Assembly (NCBI RefSeq): GCF_006337165.1
Contig: NZ_CP040896.1
Span: 4,960,001 to 5,024,000, forward strand
DNA: 64,000 nucleotides
DNA from: Hymenobacter jejuensis
Lineage (GTDB): Bacteria > Bacteroidota > Bacteroidia > Cytophagales > Hymenobacteraceae
Direction of reading: 5' to 3'
In this document: piece after piece, positions 18,001 to 26,589 of the stretch
How the letters are laid out: each line of letters starts with the position of its first letter
Position numbering within the stretch: position 1 is the stretch's first letter
Notes under the pieces: model-generated
Told to the model about the DNA's origin: nothing
The model's input: the letters and a program-made list of their open reading frames with translations, nothing else
Database searches by the model: none
Made by a program: the position numbers and the translations under genes

Positions 18001-19533
18001 CCGCCGCCTCACCACGATATCTACTCCATCGAGGATCTGGCGCAGCTTATTTTTGACCTGAAGAATGCCAACCGCGCCGCTCGCATCAACGTGAAGCTGG
18101 TGTCGAAGGCGGGAGTAGGCACCATTGCGGCCGGGGTGGCCAAGGCACACGCCGACGTCATCCTGATTGCGGGCTACGACGGCGGCACCGGGGCCTCCCC
18201 CATCAGCTCGATCAAGCATGCGGGTTTGCCCTGGGAGCTTGGCCTGGCCGAAGCGCATCAAACGCTGGTGCGCAATAAGTTGCGTAGTCGCGTGGTACTG
18301 CAAACCGATGGTCAGCTGAAAACCGGCCGCGACCTAGCCATCGCAACGTTGTTGGGCGCCGAAGAATGGGGCGTGGCCACGGCGGCGCTGGTGGCCGGCG
18401 GCTGCATCATGATGCGCAAATGCCACTTAAACACCTGCCCGGTCGGGGTGGCCACACAAGACCCGGAGTTACGGAAGCTGTTTACGGGCGAGCCGGAACA
18501 CATCGTGGCGTTGTTCCGCTTTTTGGCGGAGGAAATGCGCGAGATCATGGCCGAACTGGGCTTCCGGACGGTAAACGAGATGGTAGGCCGTGCGCAGTTT
18601 TTGAAAGTTCGCTCCAACATCGAGCACTGGAAAGCCAAGAAAATCGACTTGTCCCGCATCATTCACCCGGCTGCTAACACGGGCGGAGCGACGCTTTACA
18701 ACAGTGAGGCGCAGGATCACGGGCTGGCCGAAGTGCTGGACTGGCAGCTGCTGGAGCACGCGCAGCCGGCCTTGGAGCAGCGCATGCCGGTATTCGCGTC
18801 GTTTGAGGTAAAGAACACCGACCGCACCATTGGCACGCTGCTTTCCAACGAGGTTTCCAAGCGTTATCAATCGGCGGGCTTGCCGGCCAATACCATCAAC
18901 TTCAAGTTTAAAGGCTCGGCGGGCCAAAGCTTTGGCGCGTTTAGCACCAAGGGCTTGTCGTTTGAGTTGGAAGGCGAAGCCAACGACTACGTCGGCAAAG
19001 GCTTGTCGGGCGCGCAGCTGGCCATATATCCATCGGCGGAAAGCGAACTGGTGCCGGAGCAGAACATCATTATCGGCAACGTGGCCTTGTACGGTGCCAC
19101 TTCCGGCGAGCTGTTTGTGCGCGGACAGGCTGGCGAACGCTTTGCAGTGCGCAACTCCGGCGCCACGGCTGTGGTGGAAGGCGTGGGCGACCACGGCTGC
19201 GAATACATGACCGGCGGCCGGGCCCTGATCTTGGGCAAAACCGGCCGCAACTTCGCCGCGGGCATGAGCGGAGGCATTGCGTGGGTGTACGACGCCGACG
19301 GCACCTTCGCCGAGAATTGCAACACCGAGATGGTGGAACTCGACCCGCTCTCGACGGAAGATGAAGAAGAAATCAAGACGCTGCTTCAAAAGCATAACTC
19401 CTTGACTAACAGTAACTTAGCTAATTATTTATTAAGTAGCTGGCCCGATGAAGTGGGGCGGTTTGTCAAGGTATTCCCCAGCGAATACAAGAAGGTTTTG
19501 CAACGGACGGCGTCTTATCAAACGGTACAGTAA
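15007..19533 (+). CDS. gltB: Glutamate synthase large subunit
   Basis: 1508 residues, the normal size. GltB takes ammonia from glutamine, channels it to 2-oxoglutarate and forms glutamate. The class II amidotransferase nucleophile is Cys21 in HDSCGTGF, so residues 1-20 are a propeptide to be removed. The central domain, the FMN-binding synthase domain (AMSFGSISHEAH, then the GEGGE/PGEGGQLPG loops, then GYDGGTGASP), the 3Fe-4S cysteines in CIMMRKCHLNTCPVG and the C-terminal GXGXG beta-helix domain follow in order. gltD starts 3 bases after the stop, so the two subunits are co-transcribed and probably coupled in translation. Confidence 0.98.
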   Translation: MKPFSNNEPGLYRQEFEHDSCGTGFITHINGHKSHQTISDALTMLENMEHRGACGCDSDSGDGAGILFQLPHVFLLEECLDLDICLPEAGQYGVGMVFLPKQIAAKAACKAVISKSAEKLGMKVLGYRRVPVNPAGIGATALAAEPDIEQVFVARPVAIATPEDFERKLYVLRRFITKTVSETVKVGGDQFYFTSFSCRVIVYKGQLTTYQVRSYFPDLSDERVTSAFGMIHSRFSTNTFPSWKLAQPFRLLAHNGEINTLTGNLNWFYSGLRSYVSPYFSAEEMDMLLPVIDNNQSDSACLDNIVEILLHSGRSLPHVMMMLVPEAWDGNTQMDPLKKAFYEFHATFMAPWDGPAALTFTDGTTIGAMLDRNGLRPLRYLVTSDDRVIVASEAGVLPIAEETVVAKGRLQPGKMFLIDIAAGKIITDEEIKGELGARQPYGQWLENYKIRLEELPEPRQVFTDLAADAVFKYHQVFGYTREDIDMIIKPMALDGKEPIGSMGTDVPLAVLSDRPQHLSSYFKQFFAQVTNPPIDPLRERLVMSLATFMGNNGNILDEDKMHCHCVALQQPILTNQELEKLRSIDTGLFQAKTLQTYFKADGQPGSLKKGLDRLCRYAEDAVNDGFTVLILTDRALDSGHAPIPSLLAVSAVHHHLIKKGYRGAVGLTVEAGDVWEVHHFACLLAFGATAINPYLALANIQTMKNEGKLDTHLDAKQLSKNYIKAVCDGLLKIFSKMGISTLQSYHGAQVFEILGINQEVVDQYFTGAVSRIGGLGLDEIARETLYKHNHGFEGSVAEVPLLPEGGIYQWKRRGEAHLFNPQTVHLLQHATRSNDYETYKRYAKLVNEQGEQMYTIRGLLDFAHHREAVPLTEVEPAESIMKRFATGAMSFGSISHEAHSTLAIAMNRIGAKSNTGEGGEDESRYERLPNGDSMRSAIKQIASARFGVTSNYLTNADELQIKMAQGAKPGEGGQLPGHKVDDWIAKVRHATPGVGLISPPPHHDIYSIEDLAQLIFDLKNANRAARINVKLVSKAGVGTIAAGVAKAHADVILIAGYDGGTGASPISSIKHAGLPWELGLAEAHQTLVRNKLRSRVVLQTDGQLKTGRDLAIATLLGAEEWGVATAALVAGGCIMMRKCHLNTCPVGVATQDPELRKLFTGEPEHIVALFRFLAEEMREIMAELGFRTVNEMVGRAQFLKVRSNIEHWKAKKIDLSRIIHPAANTGGATLYNSEAQDHGLAEVLDWQLLEHAQPALEQRMPVFASFEVKNTDRTIGTLLSNEVSKRYQSAGLPANTINFKFKGSAGQSFGAFSTKGLSFELEGEANDYVGKGLSGAQLAIYPSAESELVPEQNIIIGNVALYGATSGELFVRGQAGERFAVRNSGATAVVEGVGDHGCEYMTGGRALILGKTGRNFAAGMSGGIAWVYDADGTFAENCNTEMVELDPLSTEDEEEIKTLLQKHNSLTNSNLANYLLSSWPDEVGRFVKVFPSEYKKVLQRTASYQTVQ

Positions 19534-19536
19534 GGC

Positions 19537-21009
19537 ATGGGAAAAGTAACAGGCTTCAAAGAATTTGACCGGGAGCAGCCGCCCAAAATTGCGCCGCAGG
19601 AGCGGGTAAAAACCTACCAGGAATACGTGGGCATGTACTCCGAGGAGCAGCTCACCAAGCAAGCCGGCCGTTGCATGGACTGCGGGGTTCCGTTCTGCCA
19701 TTCGGGCTGCCCGCTGGGCAACGTAATTCCGGAATTTAACGATGCAGTATACCGGCATGACTGGGAGGAGGCGTACAAGATTCTCGCCTCGACCAATAAT
19801 TTCCCCGAATTCACCGGCCGGATTTGCCCCGCGCCCTGCGAATCGGCGTGCGTACTAGGCATCAACAAGCCGCCGGTTTCCATCGAAGAAATCGAGAAGC
19901 ACATCATTGAAATCGCGTTTTCGAAAGGCTATGTGCAGGCCAAAGCACCGATTCTGCGGTCGGGCAAAACGGTAGCGGTGGTGGGTTCTGGCCCGGCGGG
20001 CTTGGCCGTGGCAGCCCAGCTCAACAAAGCCGGTCACCAAGTGACTGTGTTTGAGCGCGATGACCAGCCCGGTGGCCTGCTGCGCTACGGCATTCCGGAT
20101 TTTAAGCTCGAAAAATGGGTAGTGGAACGTCGTATCCAGCTCATGCGCGAGGAAGGCATTGTGTTTCAATGCAATACCGAAGTCGGCAAAGACATTCCGG
20201 CCGACACGCTCACGCGCGATTTCGACGCCGTGGTGCTGGCCGGCGGCTCCACCATTCCGCGTAACCTCCCAATTCCGGGCCGTGAGCTGAAAGGAATTCA
20301 CTTTGCCATGGATTTCCTGAAGCAGCAAAATAAGCGCGTAAGCAACCTCGAAGTTGCCCAAGAGCCCATCGTCGCCACCGACAAAGACGTGGTCGTGATT
20401 GGCGGCGGCGACACCGGCTCCGACTGCGTGGGCACTTCCAACCGACAGAAAGCCAGATCGGTACGCCAATTCGAGGTAATGTCGCAGCCGCCCAGAGAGC
20501 GGACTTCAACCATGCCGTGGCCAACCTACCCGATGATTCTCAAAACTACTAGCTCGCACGAGGAAGGCTGCGAGCGGCATTGGGGCATCAACACCAAGGA
20601 GTTCATCGGCGACGCCGACGGCAACCTGCAAGCCCTGCGCGTAACGGATGTAAGCTGGGAAACCGATTTTCTGGGTCGCCCGTTGAAATTTACAGAAGTA
20701 ACTGGTTCTGAGCGCGAAATTCCTTGCCAACGCGTTTTCCTGGCGATGGGCTTTTTGCACCCGCAATACCAAGGCTTGCTGGAGCAGTTGGGCGTGGAAC
20801 TCGACGAGCGCGGCAACGTGAAAGCCCGCGAAGGCGCTTTCCAAACCAGCGTGCAAAAGGTATTTGCAGCCGGCGATATGCGCCGCGGGCAGTCGTTGGT
20901 GGTCTGGGCGATTTCGGAAGGCCGCGAAGCCGCCCGCAAAGTAGATCAGTTCCTGACGGGTGGCAAAACGGCACTTCCTAGCAAAGACGCAGTGGGTATG
21001 TTCGCTTAG
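19537..21009 (+). CDS. gltD: Glutamate synthase small subunit
   Basis: 490 residues. GltD passes electrons from NADPH through FAD and two 4Fe-4S clusters to GltB. The N-terminal cluster cysteines are in CMDCGVPFCHSGCPLGN and CPAPCESAC; the FAD site is VVGSGPAGLAVAAQ and the NADPH site VIGGGDTGSDCVG; the C-terminal FAD motif is FAAGDMRRGQSLVVWA. The gene ends at a loopless palindromic terminator. No truncation or missing cysteine was seen. Confidence 0.98.
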   Translation: MGKVTGFKEFDREQPPKIAPQERVKTYQEYVGMYSEEQLTKQAGRCMDCGVPFCHSGCPLGNVIPEFNDAVYRHDWEEAYKILASTNNFPEFTGRICPAPCESACVLGINKPPVSIEEIEKHIIEIAFSKGYVQAKAPILRSGKTVAVVGSGPAGLAVAAQLNKAGHQVTVFERDDQPGGLLRYGIPDFKLEKWVVERRIQLMREEGIVFQCNTEVGKDIPADTLTRDFDAVVLAGGSTIPRNLPIPGRELKGIHFAMDFLKQQNKRVSNLEVAQEPIVATDKDVVVIGGGDTGSDCVGTSNRQKARSVRQFEVMSQPPRERTSTMPWPTYPMILKTTSSHEEGCERHWGINTKEFIGDADGNLQALRVTDVSWETDFLGRPLKFTEVTGSEREIPCQRVFLAMGFLHPQYQGLLEQLGVELDERGNVKAREGAFQTSVQKVFAAGDMRRGQSLVVWAISEGREAARKVDQFLTGGKTALPSKDAVGMFA

Positions 21010-21026
21010 AAGTAATGTACTTACAA

Positions 21027-21060
21027 AAAAGCCTCACATTCAGCTGAATGTGAGGCTTTT
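21027..21060 (+). terminator. 34-bp perfect loopless palindrome, terminator of gltBD
   Basis: AAAAGCCTCACATTCAG is followed directly by its exact reverse complement, 17 bases after the gltD stop, with flanking A- and T-runs. Confidence 0.8.
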
Positions 21061-21288
21061 GTATGCAGAGGCGACCCTACTGGACGCTGTTGCAGTATCT
21101 CTAGCTCGGTGGTAATATGTACCGTTACAATGTCAGCGGGAGAGATGCTGTGATTGCGCTCAGCAGAATCGCCTTGTTTTCATGAATTGATTTCGTGTGC
21201 TGCAAAAGCGAAAACGCTAAAGCACTCGCTAGAAGTTGGTTGCAGAACTGCTACGCACTTTGCGGCGATTTCCTGCGTTCTTGCTCCT

Positions 21289-22692
21289 ATGAAACGACTG
21301 CTTTTTCTGCTTCCCCTCCTATTGCTCGCTTCCCTGACGCACGCGCAAAAGCTGCGTCGGTTGGTTACTTATCAGGATTCGACCAACACCCGGGTGAAGG
21401 AAGTTTTTACGGCGCTCGTCGGGGTCGATACCGTGATGGAGGGCTCGTACAAACGGTTTTATCGTTCGGGTAAGCTCGAAGCCCAGACCCGCTACACCGC
21501 CGGCAAGCGCGACAGCGCCTACGTCGAGTTCTTCCCCAATGGCAAGCACCGGCTGGAAGTGACTTTTAAGCAAGGCGTGCGCCAAGGTCCTTTCCGCACG
21601 TTCTACGATACCGGTAAGCTTGCCCAAGAAGGCACGTACGAAAACGATCAGCCTTCCGGCACACTCAAGTCTTACCACCCCAGCGGCGAGCTGAAGATGG
21701 AAACGACCCTGGCCAACGGTCAGCCGGCCGGCCCAGTGCGCGAGCTGTACCCGTCGGGTAAGCCCAAATCGGAAATCACTTACGTAAACGGCCAAGCCAA
21801 CGGTCCCGTCAAGACGTTTTTCCCCAACGGCCAGGTGCAGAGCGAAGCCACTTACCTCAACGGCTTGCTGGCCGGTCCGCTCAAAACCTACTACGACAAC
21901 GGCCAAGTAGAAACCGAGGTAATCGCCGACAAATCGGGCCGGGGCACCTACCACAGCTACTATCCGTCGGGTAAGCTTCGCACCGAAGGCACCTACGCCG
22001 CGGGCGCCGTGCAGGAACGCGCAGTCAAGAATCCGCTGGGCGACGACCTGACCAAACGGGCGTCTGCGCTGGCTTCCAGCACCGCTAACCTCGACGGCCC
22101 AGCGAAATCGTACTACGAAAGCGGTGCGGTGAAAAGCAAAATGACGTACCGCAACGGCGTGTTAAACGGCTTATCCCAAGACTTTTACGAGTCGGGGAAG
22201 ATGCAGCAGCAAATCGAATACGCCAACCAAGCCCGCGACCGCAAAATCACGGCGTACTACGAAGACGGCTCGGTGAAAGAAGAGCAGCAGTTCAAGAACA
22301 ACCAACCCGTTGGCACGTGGCGTACCTTTTACGCCGGCGGCAAGCAAGCCCAGACCCAGGAAACCTATCAAAACGGCAAACTGGCCGGGGAAAAGATTAC
22401 CTACTACCCCACCGGCACTGTGCAGAGCAAGGTAGCTTATGAGAATGGCCGCGCCACCGGAACGGGCCAGGAGTTTTACGCCTCAGGCAAGCTCAAAGCC
22501 GAAACCGCGTACGTCAAAGGCCTGAAAATGGGCGCGTTCCGCCAGCTCCGCGAAGATGGCACTACGGAAATCACTGGCGCTTTCCGCAACAACAAAGAAA
22601 CCGGCGTCTGGACGTATTTCGGCCTGGATGGCAAGTCGGTGCAAAAGAAGAAAACCTTTCGCAATGGTCAGGAAGTAACCGCAGCTAAGTAG
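21289..22692 (+). CDS. Secreted MORN/YwqK-repeat protein
   Basis: 467 residues from the ATG at 21289, chosen because it begins a clean signal peptide (MKRLLFLLPLLLLASLTHAQ); an upstream frame extension to 21154 would bury it. The mature protein consists of about sixteen repeats of 22-25 residues of the form G..K.YY.SGKLK.E..Y.NG, the MORN-like repeat of the YwqK family. Database annotation often calls such proteins YwqK family antitoxins, but nothing here suggests a toxin partner. The fold is expected to be an extended beta-sheet in the periplasm or on the surface. One repeat near residues 245-265 is interrupted by an Ala/Ser-rich insert. Function unknown. Confidence 0.8.
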   Translation: MKRLLFLLPLLLLASLTHAQKLRRLVTYQDSTNTRVKEVFTALVGVDTVMEGSYKRFYRSGKLEAQTRYTAGKRDSAYVEFFPNGKHRLEVTFKQGVRQGPFRTFYDTGKLAQEGTYENDQPSGTLKSYHPSGELKMETTLANGQPAGPVRELYPSGKPKSEITYVNGQANGPVKTFFPNGQVQSEATYLNGLLAGPLKTYYDNGQVETEVIADKSGRGTYHSYYPSGKLRTEGTYAAGAVQERAVKNPLGDDLTKRASALASSTANLDGPAKSYYESGAVKSKMTYRNGVLNGLSQDFYESGKMQQQIEYANQARDRKITAYYEDGSVKEEQQFKNNQPVGTWRTFYAGGKQAQTQETYQNGKLAGEKITYYPTGTVQSKVAYENGRATGTGQEFYASGKLKAETAYVKGLKMGAFRQLREDGTTEITGAFRNNKETGVWTYFGLDGKSVQKKKTFRNGQEVTAAK

Positions 22693-22725
22693 ATTTTCTT
22701 CAAATAGTTGCCTCACTTCTCCCCG

Positions 22726-22820
22726 CGCCTGTCATCCTGAGGCACGAAGGATCTTCTCACGCCTCCCAACCTCTATGGTTCTAGCGTGAAAAGGTCCTTC
22801 GTGCCTCAGGATGACAGGCG
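22726..22820. repeat. Long inverted repeat, probable interspersed genomic repeat
   Basis: Arms of about 37 bases beginning CGCCTGTCATCCTGAGGCAC and ending in its reverse complement, with three or four mismatches, around a 21-base centre. The TGTCATCCTGAG/GAAGGA core is, to my recollection, common between genes in Hymenobacter genomes. It does not occur again in this window. Confidence 0.75.
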
Positions 22821-22997
22821 ATTTTGTTCAAGCAGGTAGTAGTTAGCCTTGTGTCAGTAGCCACAAGATTGGTTTTACTGTGCAAGCCCTTGCTTCAATC
22901 TAATTATCTCATTATCAATATTTTACATACATGTTTATCACATTTGTGAGCCTTTCTTAGCTTCTCACCCATTAACTAGATTAAATTTATTTATCAA

Positions 22998-23020
22998 GGT
23001 ACCTTGCGTCGCATAGTACC
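22998..23020. promoter_or_regulatory. 23-bp palindromic operator over the -33 region
   Basis: GGTAC..TGCG, one central base, CGCA..GTACC: two-fold symmetric except for two mismatched pairs and the centre. It covers the TTG box of the promoter for the barrel gene and has a counterpart with the same geometry at 26553-26575. Confidence 0.7.
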
Positions 23021-23034
23021 TTCGAGTATATTTG
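23004..23034 (+). promoter_or_regulatory. Bacteroidota-type promoter of the barrel gene
   Basis: TTG (23004-23006), 20-base spacer, TATATTTG (23027-23034): an exact match to the consensus. Confidence 0.75.
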
Positions 23035-23324
23035 TCACAGTAATTAGAACAACACCCTGTCGCTTGCCACTGCCCAAACGGGGCAGCCCCAACGACACGC
23101 CGGGGCGCTTTCCCGCCGAATAGGCAGGCCAGAATTGCTTTGTCAAAACTTAGAAAAAGACAAAAAATCCGGTTTCGTCATTCACCTGAGAGCGCGTAGA
23201 CTGCTTTTCTCATAAGCATCTGAACATTTACTACTCGAATCCCTGCAGAAGGGCTTCCAGCGGAATCGCGGCCGCCTGGGACAGCCCCCTATTGCCCGAT
23301 TCTTCCACTTCCTTTTCTACCTGT

Positions 23325-25790
23325 ATGAAATCCTCTACGCTGTTTAGCCGGGCACAAAAGTGCTTGGGGTTGTTGGTTATGCTCTTTCCGCTGGCTATCA
23401 CGGACTTACAAGCTCAAAATCCCGGTGCGGTTTCGGGTACCTTACTAGATCACGGTAACGGACAAGCTTTGCCCTTTGCCAATGTGGTGTTGCTCCGGCC
23501 CCAAGACTCCAGCTTCGTGGCCGGTGCACAAACAACTGATAATGGCGCATTTATCATCGACAAGGTGGCCCTGGGCAAGTACTTGGTGCGGGCAACCGTA
23601 ATCGGCTACAAGCCCTTACGCCGCACTGTAGACCTGACCAGCGCCGCTCCGGAAGCCAAACTAGGCCCTTTGCGCCTGATTTCAACGGCCACCCAACTTG
23701 CCGGCGTGACGGTGCAAGGCGAGCGGGCCGCCGTGGAAGATAACCTTGATAAAAAGGTGATAAACGTAGAAAAAGACCTGAGCAGCGTGGGCGGCTCGGC
23801 CGTGAACGTGCTGCAAAACGTGCCTTCTGTCACCGTCGATCAGAACGGCAACGTGAGCATGCGCGGCAGCAGCAACATCACCGTGCTCGTCGATGGCAAG
23901 CCCAGCGGCTCAGCGACGGGCGGCATGGGCATGCGCCTCGAACAGATTCCGGCCAGCTCGATTGAGCGAGTAGAGGTAATCACCAATCCATCAGCGCGTT
24001 ATGACGCGGCTGGTTCGGGTGGGGTGCTGAACATCATCCTGAAAAAGCAGAAAAAAGATGGCTACAACGGCCAAGCCATTGCCAACCTGGGCACCCGCGA
24101 CAAATACAGCACCTCGCTGAGCCTAAACCGGCGTACGGGCAAGCTCAACGTGTTCGGCAGCTACGACGGCCGCAACAACCGGTGGCACAACCAGAACTCT
24201 ACCCAGCAACGTGCTGATGTAGAAGGCGTTCTGCTAAGCACCAACCAGGATTCGCGCAGCCAGCAGCACGGCCGCGATCACAACGGCCGCCTTGGCCTCG
24301 ACTACACGATTTCGCCGGAACAAAGCCTGACGGTGACTGTGCAGCCCAACCTGCACCGCTCCAACAACGTCGGCAACCAGATTTCGCGCCTCCAGACCGG
24401 CAGCGAGCAGCCCACTTTCCAAACCAACCGCACTGATGTGAGCGAAAACGTGAACGTGCTCGACGCTTCCACCGACTACCGTCGCACGTGGGCCCAGCAC
24501 AAAGGCCGCGAGCTGACCGGCAGCCTCAACTATACGGGCCTGTTGGCTGATGTGGTTGTCGGACAACGACTTACAGAAGGCGCTCCGGACCTCACTGCGT
24601 GGAAGCAGGACTTCCATGTTCACCTCGATGCCCTTGAGTTCCAGTCGGACTACGTGCATCCACTGGATTCGACGGGCCGCATAGATGCGGGATTAAAGGG
24701 CCAGTGGCAAACCAACAACGGCACCGATGATTACCTACGCCAGAATGCTGATAACCAACAATATGCGCAAGTACTGCAAAACTCGTTCGCCTATAATTTT
24801 CAGGAATACCTGCAGGCGGGCTACGTGACGTTCCAAAACCAACTGGGCAAGTGGAACTACCAAGCCGGCGTCCGGGGCGAATACACGCACACCCAGGGCG
24901 AGGTGCGCGGTGGCAAAGGTCAGTTTAACCTACAGTATTTCAACCTGTTTCCTTCGGCGCTGGTAGCGCGTAAGCTGTCCGGCGATCAGCGGGTGCAACT
25001 CAGCTACTCGCGCCGCCTCAACCGGCCGGGGTTCATGCAGCTGTTGCCCTTTCCGATCTACCAGGATCAGCGCAATTACCGCCAGGGCGACCCCAGCCTG
25101 CGCCCCGAATACATCAATAGCCTGGAATTTGGCCACCAGATTTCGAAGGGCCAAGCTACGCTGAGCACTACCCTCTTCTACCGCCAGACCAACAACTCCA
25201 TCCAGCAGTTCCGCACCGTCGATACGGCGGCCACGCGCCTGAACGATGCCGGCGGCATTGTAGCCGCCATGTCGTTTCGCAACTACGGGCAGGCCACTAG
25301 CTTCGGCGCAGAAATGTCTTTAAATCAGCCTCTTACCAAGTGGTGGCGCCTAACGGCTTCGGGTTCGCTGTTTCGCAACAGCATCACGGCGGCAACCGGT
25401 ACCGAAGCCACACGCAACAACCTCACGGGCACATTGCGTTTGCTCAACACCTTCAATCCCACGCCTAAGCTCGATGTGCAGCTAACCGGCAACTACCGGG
25501 CGGCTGTCATCACGCCGCAGGGCCGCATTGAGCCGATCTACAACGTGGATGTAGCCTTGCGCCAGCGCCTCTTCACTGACCGCGCCGCCCTGACGCTGCG
25601 GGTGAGCGATATTTTCAACACCCAGCGCCAGCGCCTCTCGGCTTATTCGCCGGGCTACGAGGCCACCGGCAACTTCAAAAACGAAACCCGTGTGGGCTAC
25701 CTGGGCTTCTCGTGGTACTTCGGCTCGAACAAACCTCCTAAGAAAATCGAGCAGCAGCCCCAGGGCAGCGGTGGTGGCTTCGGCGGCTAA
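23325..25790 (+). CDS. TonB-dependent-receptor-like outer membrane barrel with CarboxypepD_reg domain
   Basis: 821 residues from the ATG at 23325, which begins the signal peptide (hydrophobic stretch LGLLVMLFPLAITDLQA); an in-frame TTG at 23292 is less likely. After cleavage comes a CarboxypepD_reg-like beta-sandwich (GAVSGTLLDHGNGQALPFANV, ending GYKPLRRTVDL), then a plug domain (LQNVPSVTVDQNGNVSMRGSS, VLVDGKP, SIERVEVITNPSARYDAAGSGGVLNIILKK), then a 22-strand-type barrel of the outer membrane beta-barrel family 3, with a Gly-rich tail. The domain order differs from SusC proteins and no SusD gene follows. The ligand is unknown. It is driven by a promoter overlapped by a palindromic operator shared with the gene at 26850, so both are probably under one repressor or activator. 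Confidence 0.9.
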   Translation: MKSSTLFSRAQKCLGLLVMLFPLAITDLQAQNPGAVSGTLLDHGNGQALPFANVVLLRPQDSSFVAGAQTTDNGAFIIDKVALGKYLVRATVIGYKPLRRTVDLTSAAPEAKLGPLRLISTATQLAGVTVQGERAAVEDNLDKKVINVEKDLSSVGGSAVNVLQNVPSVTVDQNGNVSMRGSSNITVLVDGKPSGSATGGMGMRLEQIPASSIERVEVITNPSARYDAAGSGGVLNIILKKQKKDGYNGQAIANLGTRDKYSTSLSLNRRTGKLNVFGSYDGRNNRWHNQNSTQQRADVEGVLLSTNQDSRSQQHGRDHNGRLGLDYTISPEQSLTVTVQPNLHRSNNVGNQISRLQTGSEQPTFQTNRTDVSENVNVLDASTDYRRTWAQHKGRELTGSLNYTGLLADVVVGQRLTEGAPDLTAWKQDFHVHLDALEFQSDYVHPLDSTGRIDAGLKGQWQTNNGTDDYLRQNADNQQYAQVLQNSFAYNFQEYLQAGYVTFQNQLGKWNYQAGVRGEYTHTQGEVRGGKGQFNLQYFNLFPSALVARKLSGDQRVQLSYSRRLNRPGFMQLLPFPIYQDQRNYRQGDPSLRPEYINSLEFGHQISKGQATLSTTLFYRQTNNSIQQFRTVDTAATRLNDAGGIVAAMSFRNYGQATSFGAEMSLNQPLTKWWRLTASGSLFRNSITAATGTEATRNNLTGTLRLLNTFNPTPKLDVQLTGNYRAAVITPQGRIEPIYNVDVALRQRLFTDRAALTLRVSDIFNTQRQRLSAYSPGYEATGNFKNETRVGYLGFSWYFGSNKPPKKIEQQPQGSGGGFGG

Positions 25791-25820
25791 GGCCAGCTAC
25801 GCGGCGCTACTCTCCCCTTA

Positions 25821-25867
25821 TCGCAACAGCGCCGGCAGTATTCGTCGGCGCTGTTGCGATTTTTTAT
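25821..25867 (+). terminator. Terminator of the barrel gene
   Basis: Stem TCGCAACAGCGCCG with its exact complement, 11-base loop, followed by TTTTTT. Confidence 0.85.
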
Positions 25868-26552
25868 TACCTGTTAGTAACCTTTCGCTTTTCCCGAAGT
25901 ATTCTCGCCGAACTTCCTCCCTAACAACCAGCCAGTTGCACCTATCAAGTACTCAACACGCCCTAGATTGCTCAACAAAAAAATTTCTATATCCGAGAAA
26001 ATACTTTCCTAAATGTTAACGTTCTAAAGCAACCTACGAAACACTTCGTAGTCTATGTTTCGAAAGCACTTCCTAGGCAGCCGCCCGAAAAGCAAGCTCC
26101 GAGTTTCCTCCCCCAGATGCGCCTGCTGCCATTTTCTTTTTACGCATGATGAAAGCTGTTTTTGATCTCTACCGAGCCCGCCAGCCAGGATGCAACGCGC
26201 GGAGCGGTTCCCTCCCCAAGCTGCTACCTATCACATCATCGTGCGATTGTTCGCCGCGGTGGGAGACTCTAGCTTTGCAACGTAAAATCAAGAACACCTG
26301 ATAGTTGCTTTAACAAGCCTTTTCCCCTTCTCTGATGCCTGCGCCTGCTGCCTTCGCTGTCCTTCAAAAATCAGATGCAACAATTTTTGAACCCCTTGGG
26401 CAACCCTTCAAAACGGCCGCGCATCTTTAGTAGTGAAAGCCCGATCAAAAATCGTTGATCCGGCATCCCCTCCTTCTTCTTAGCTATCTACTTACCATTT
26501 AAGCACTTCTGGAAGTGCACTGGAAAAATGGAAACTGAAAATAAATTTAACA

Positions 26553-26575
26553 AGTACCTTGCTTTACATAGTACT
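26553..26575. promoter_or_regulatory. 23-bp palindromic operator, second copy
   Basis: AGTAC..TG and CA..GTACT arms at the same spacing as the operator at 22998-23020; the two sites share AGTACCTTGC-type left halves and CATAGTAC right halves. It covers the TTG box of the promoter at 26559. Confidence 0.7.
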
Positions 26576-26589
26576 GTATACTATATTTG
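26559..26589 (+). promoter_or_regulatory. Bacteroidota-type promoter of the small CarboxypepD_reg gene
   Basis: TTG (26559-26561), 20-base spacer, TATATTTG (26582-26589), identical in architecture to the promoter at 23004. Confidence 0.75.

Larger units (their letters stand above)
22693..23324. other. Intergenic region with repeat, operator and promoter
   Basis: Holds the inverted repeat at 22726-22820, an AT-rich ATTATCAATATTTTAC element at 22911-22926, the operator at 22998-23020 and the promoter at 23004-23034. This leaves about 285 bases of untranslated leader before the barrel gene, in which I see no further gene. Confidence 0.6.

Noticed and set aside
15625..19395. Long minus-strand frames opposite gltB (15625-16557, 17503-18303, 18469-19395)
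   Set aside because: All lie within gltB, which has every expected motif; codon pattern on the minus strand is that of an antisense frame.
21289..22692. YwqK protein as an antitoxin
   Set aside because: It has a signal peptide and no toxin-like neighbour; the antitoxin label is a naming habit of the family.
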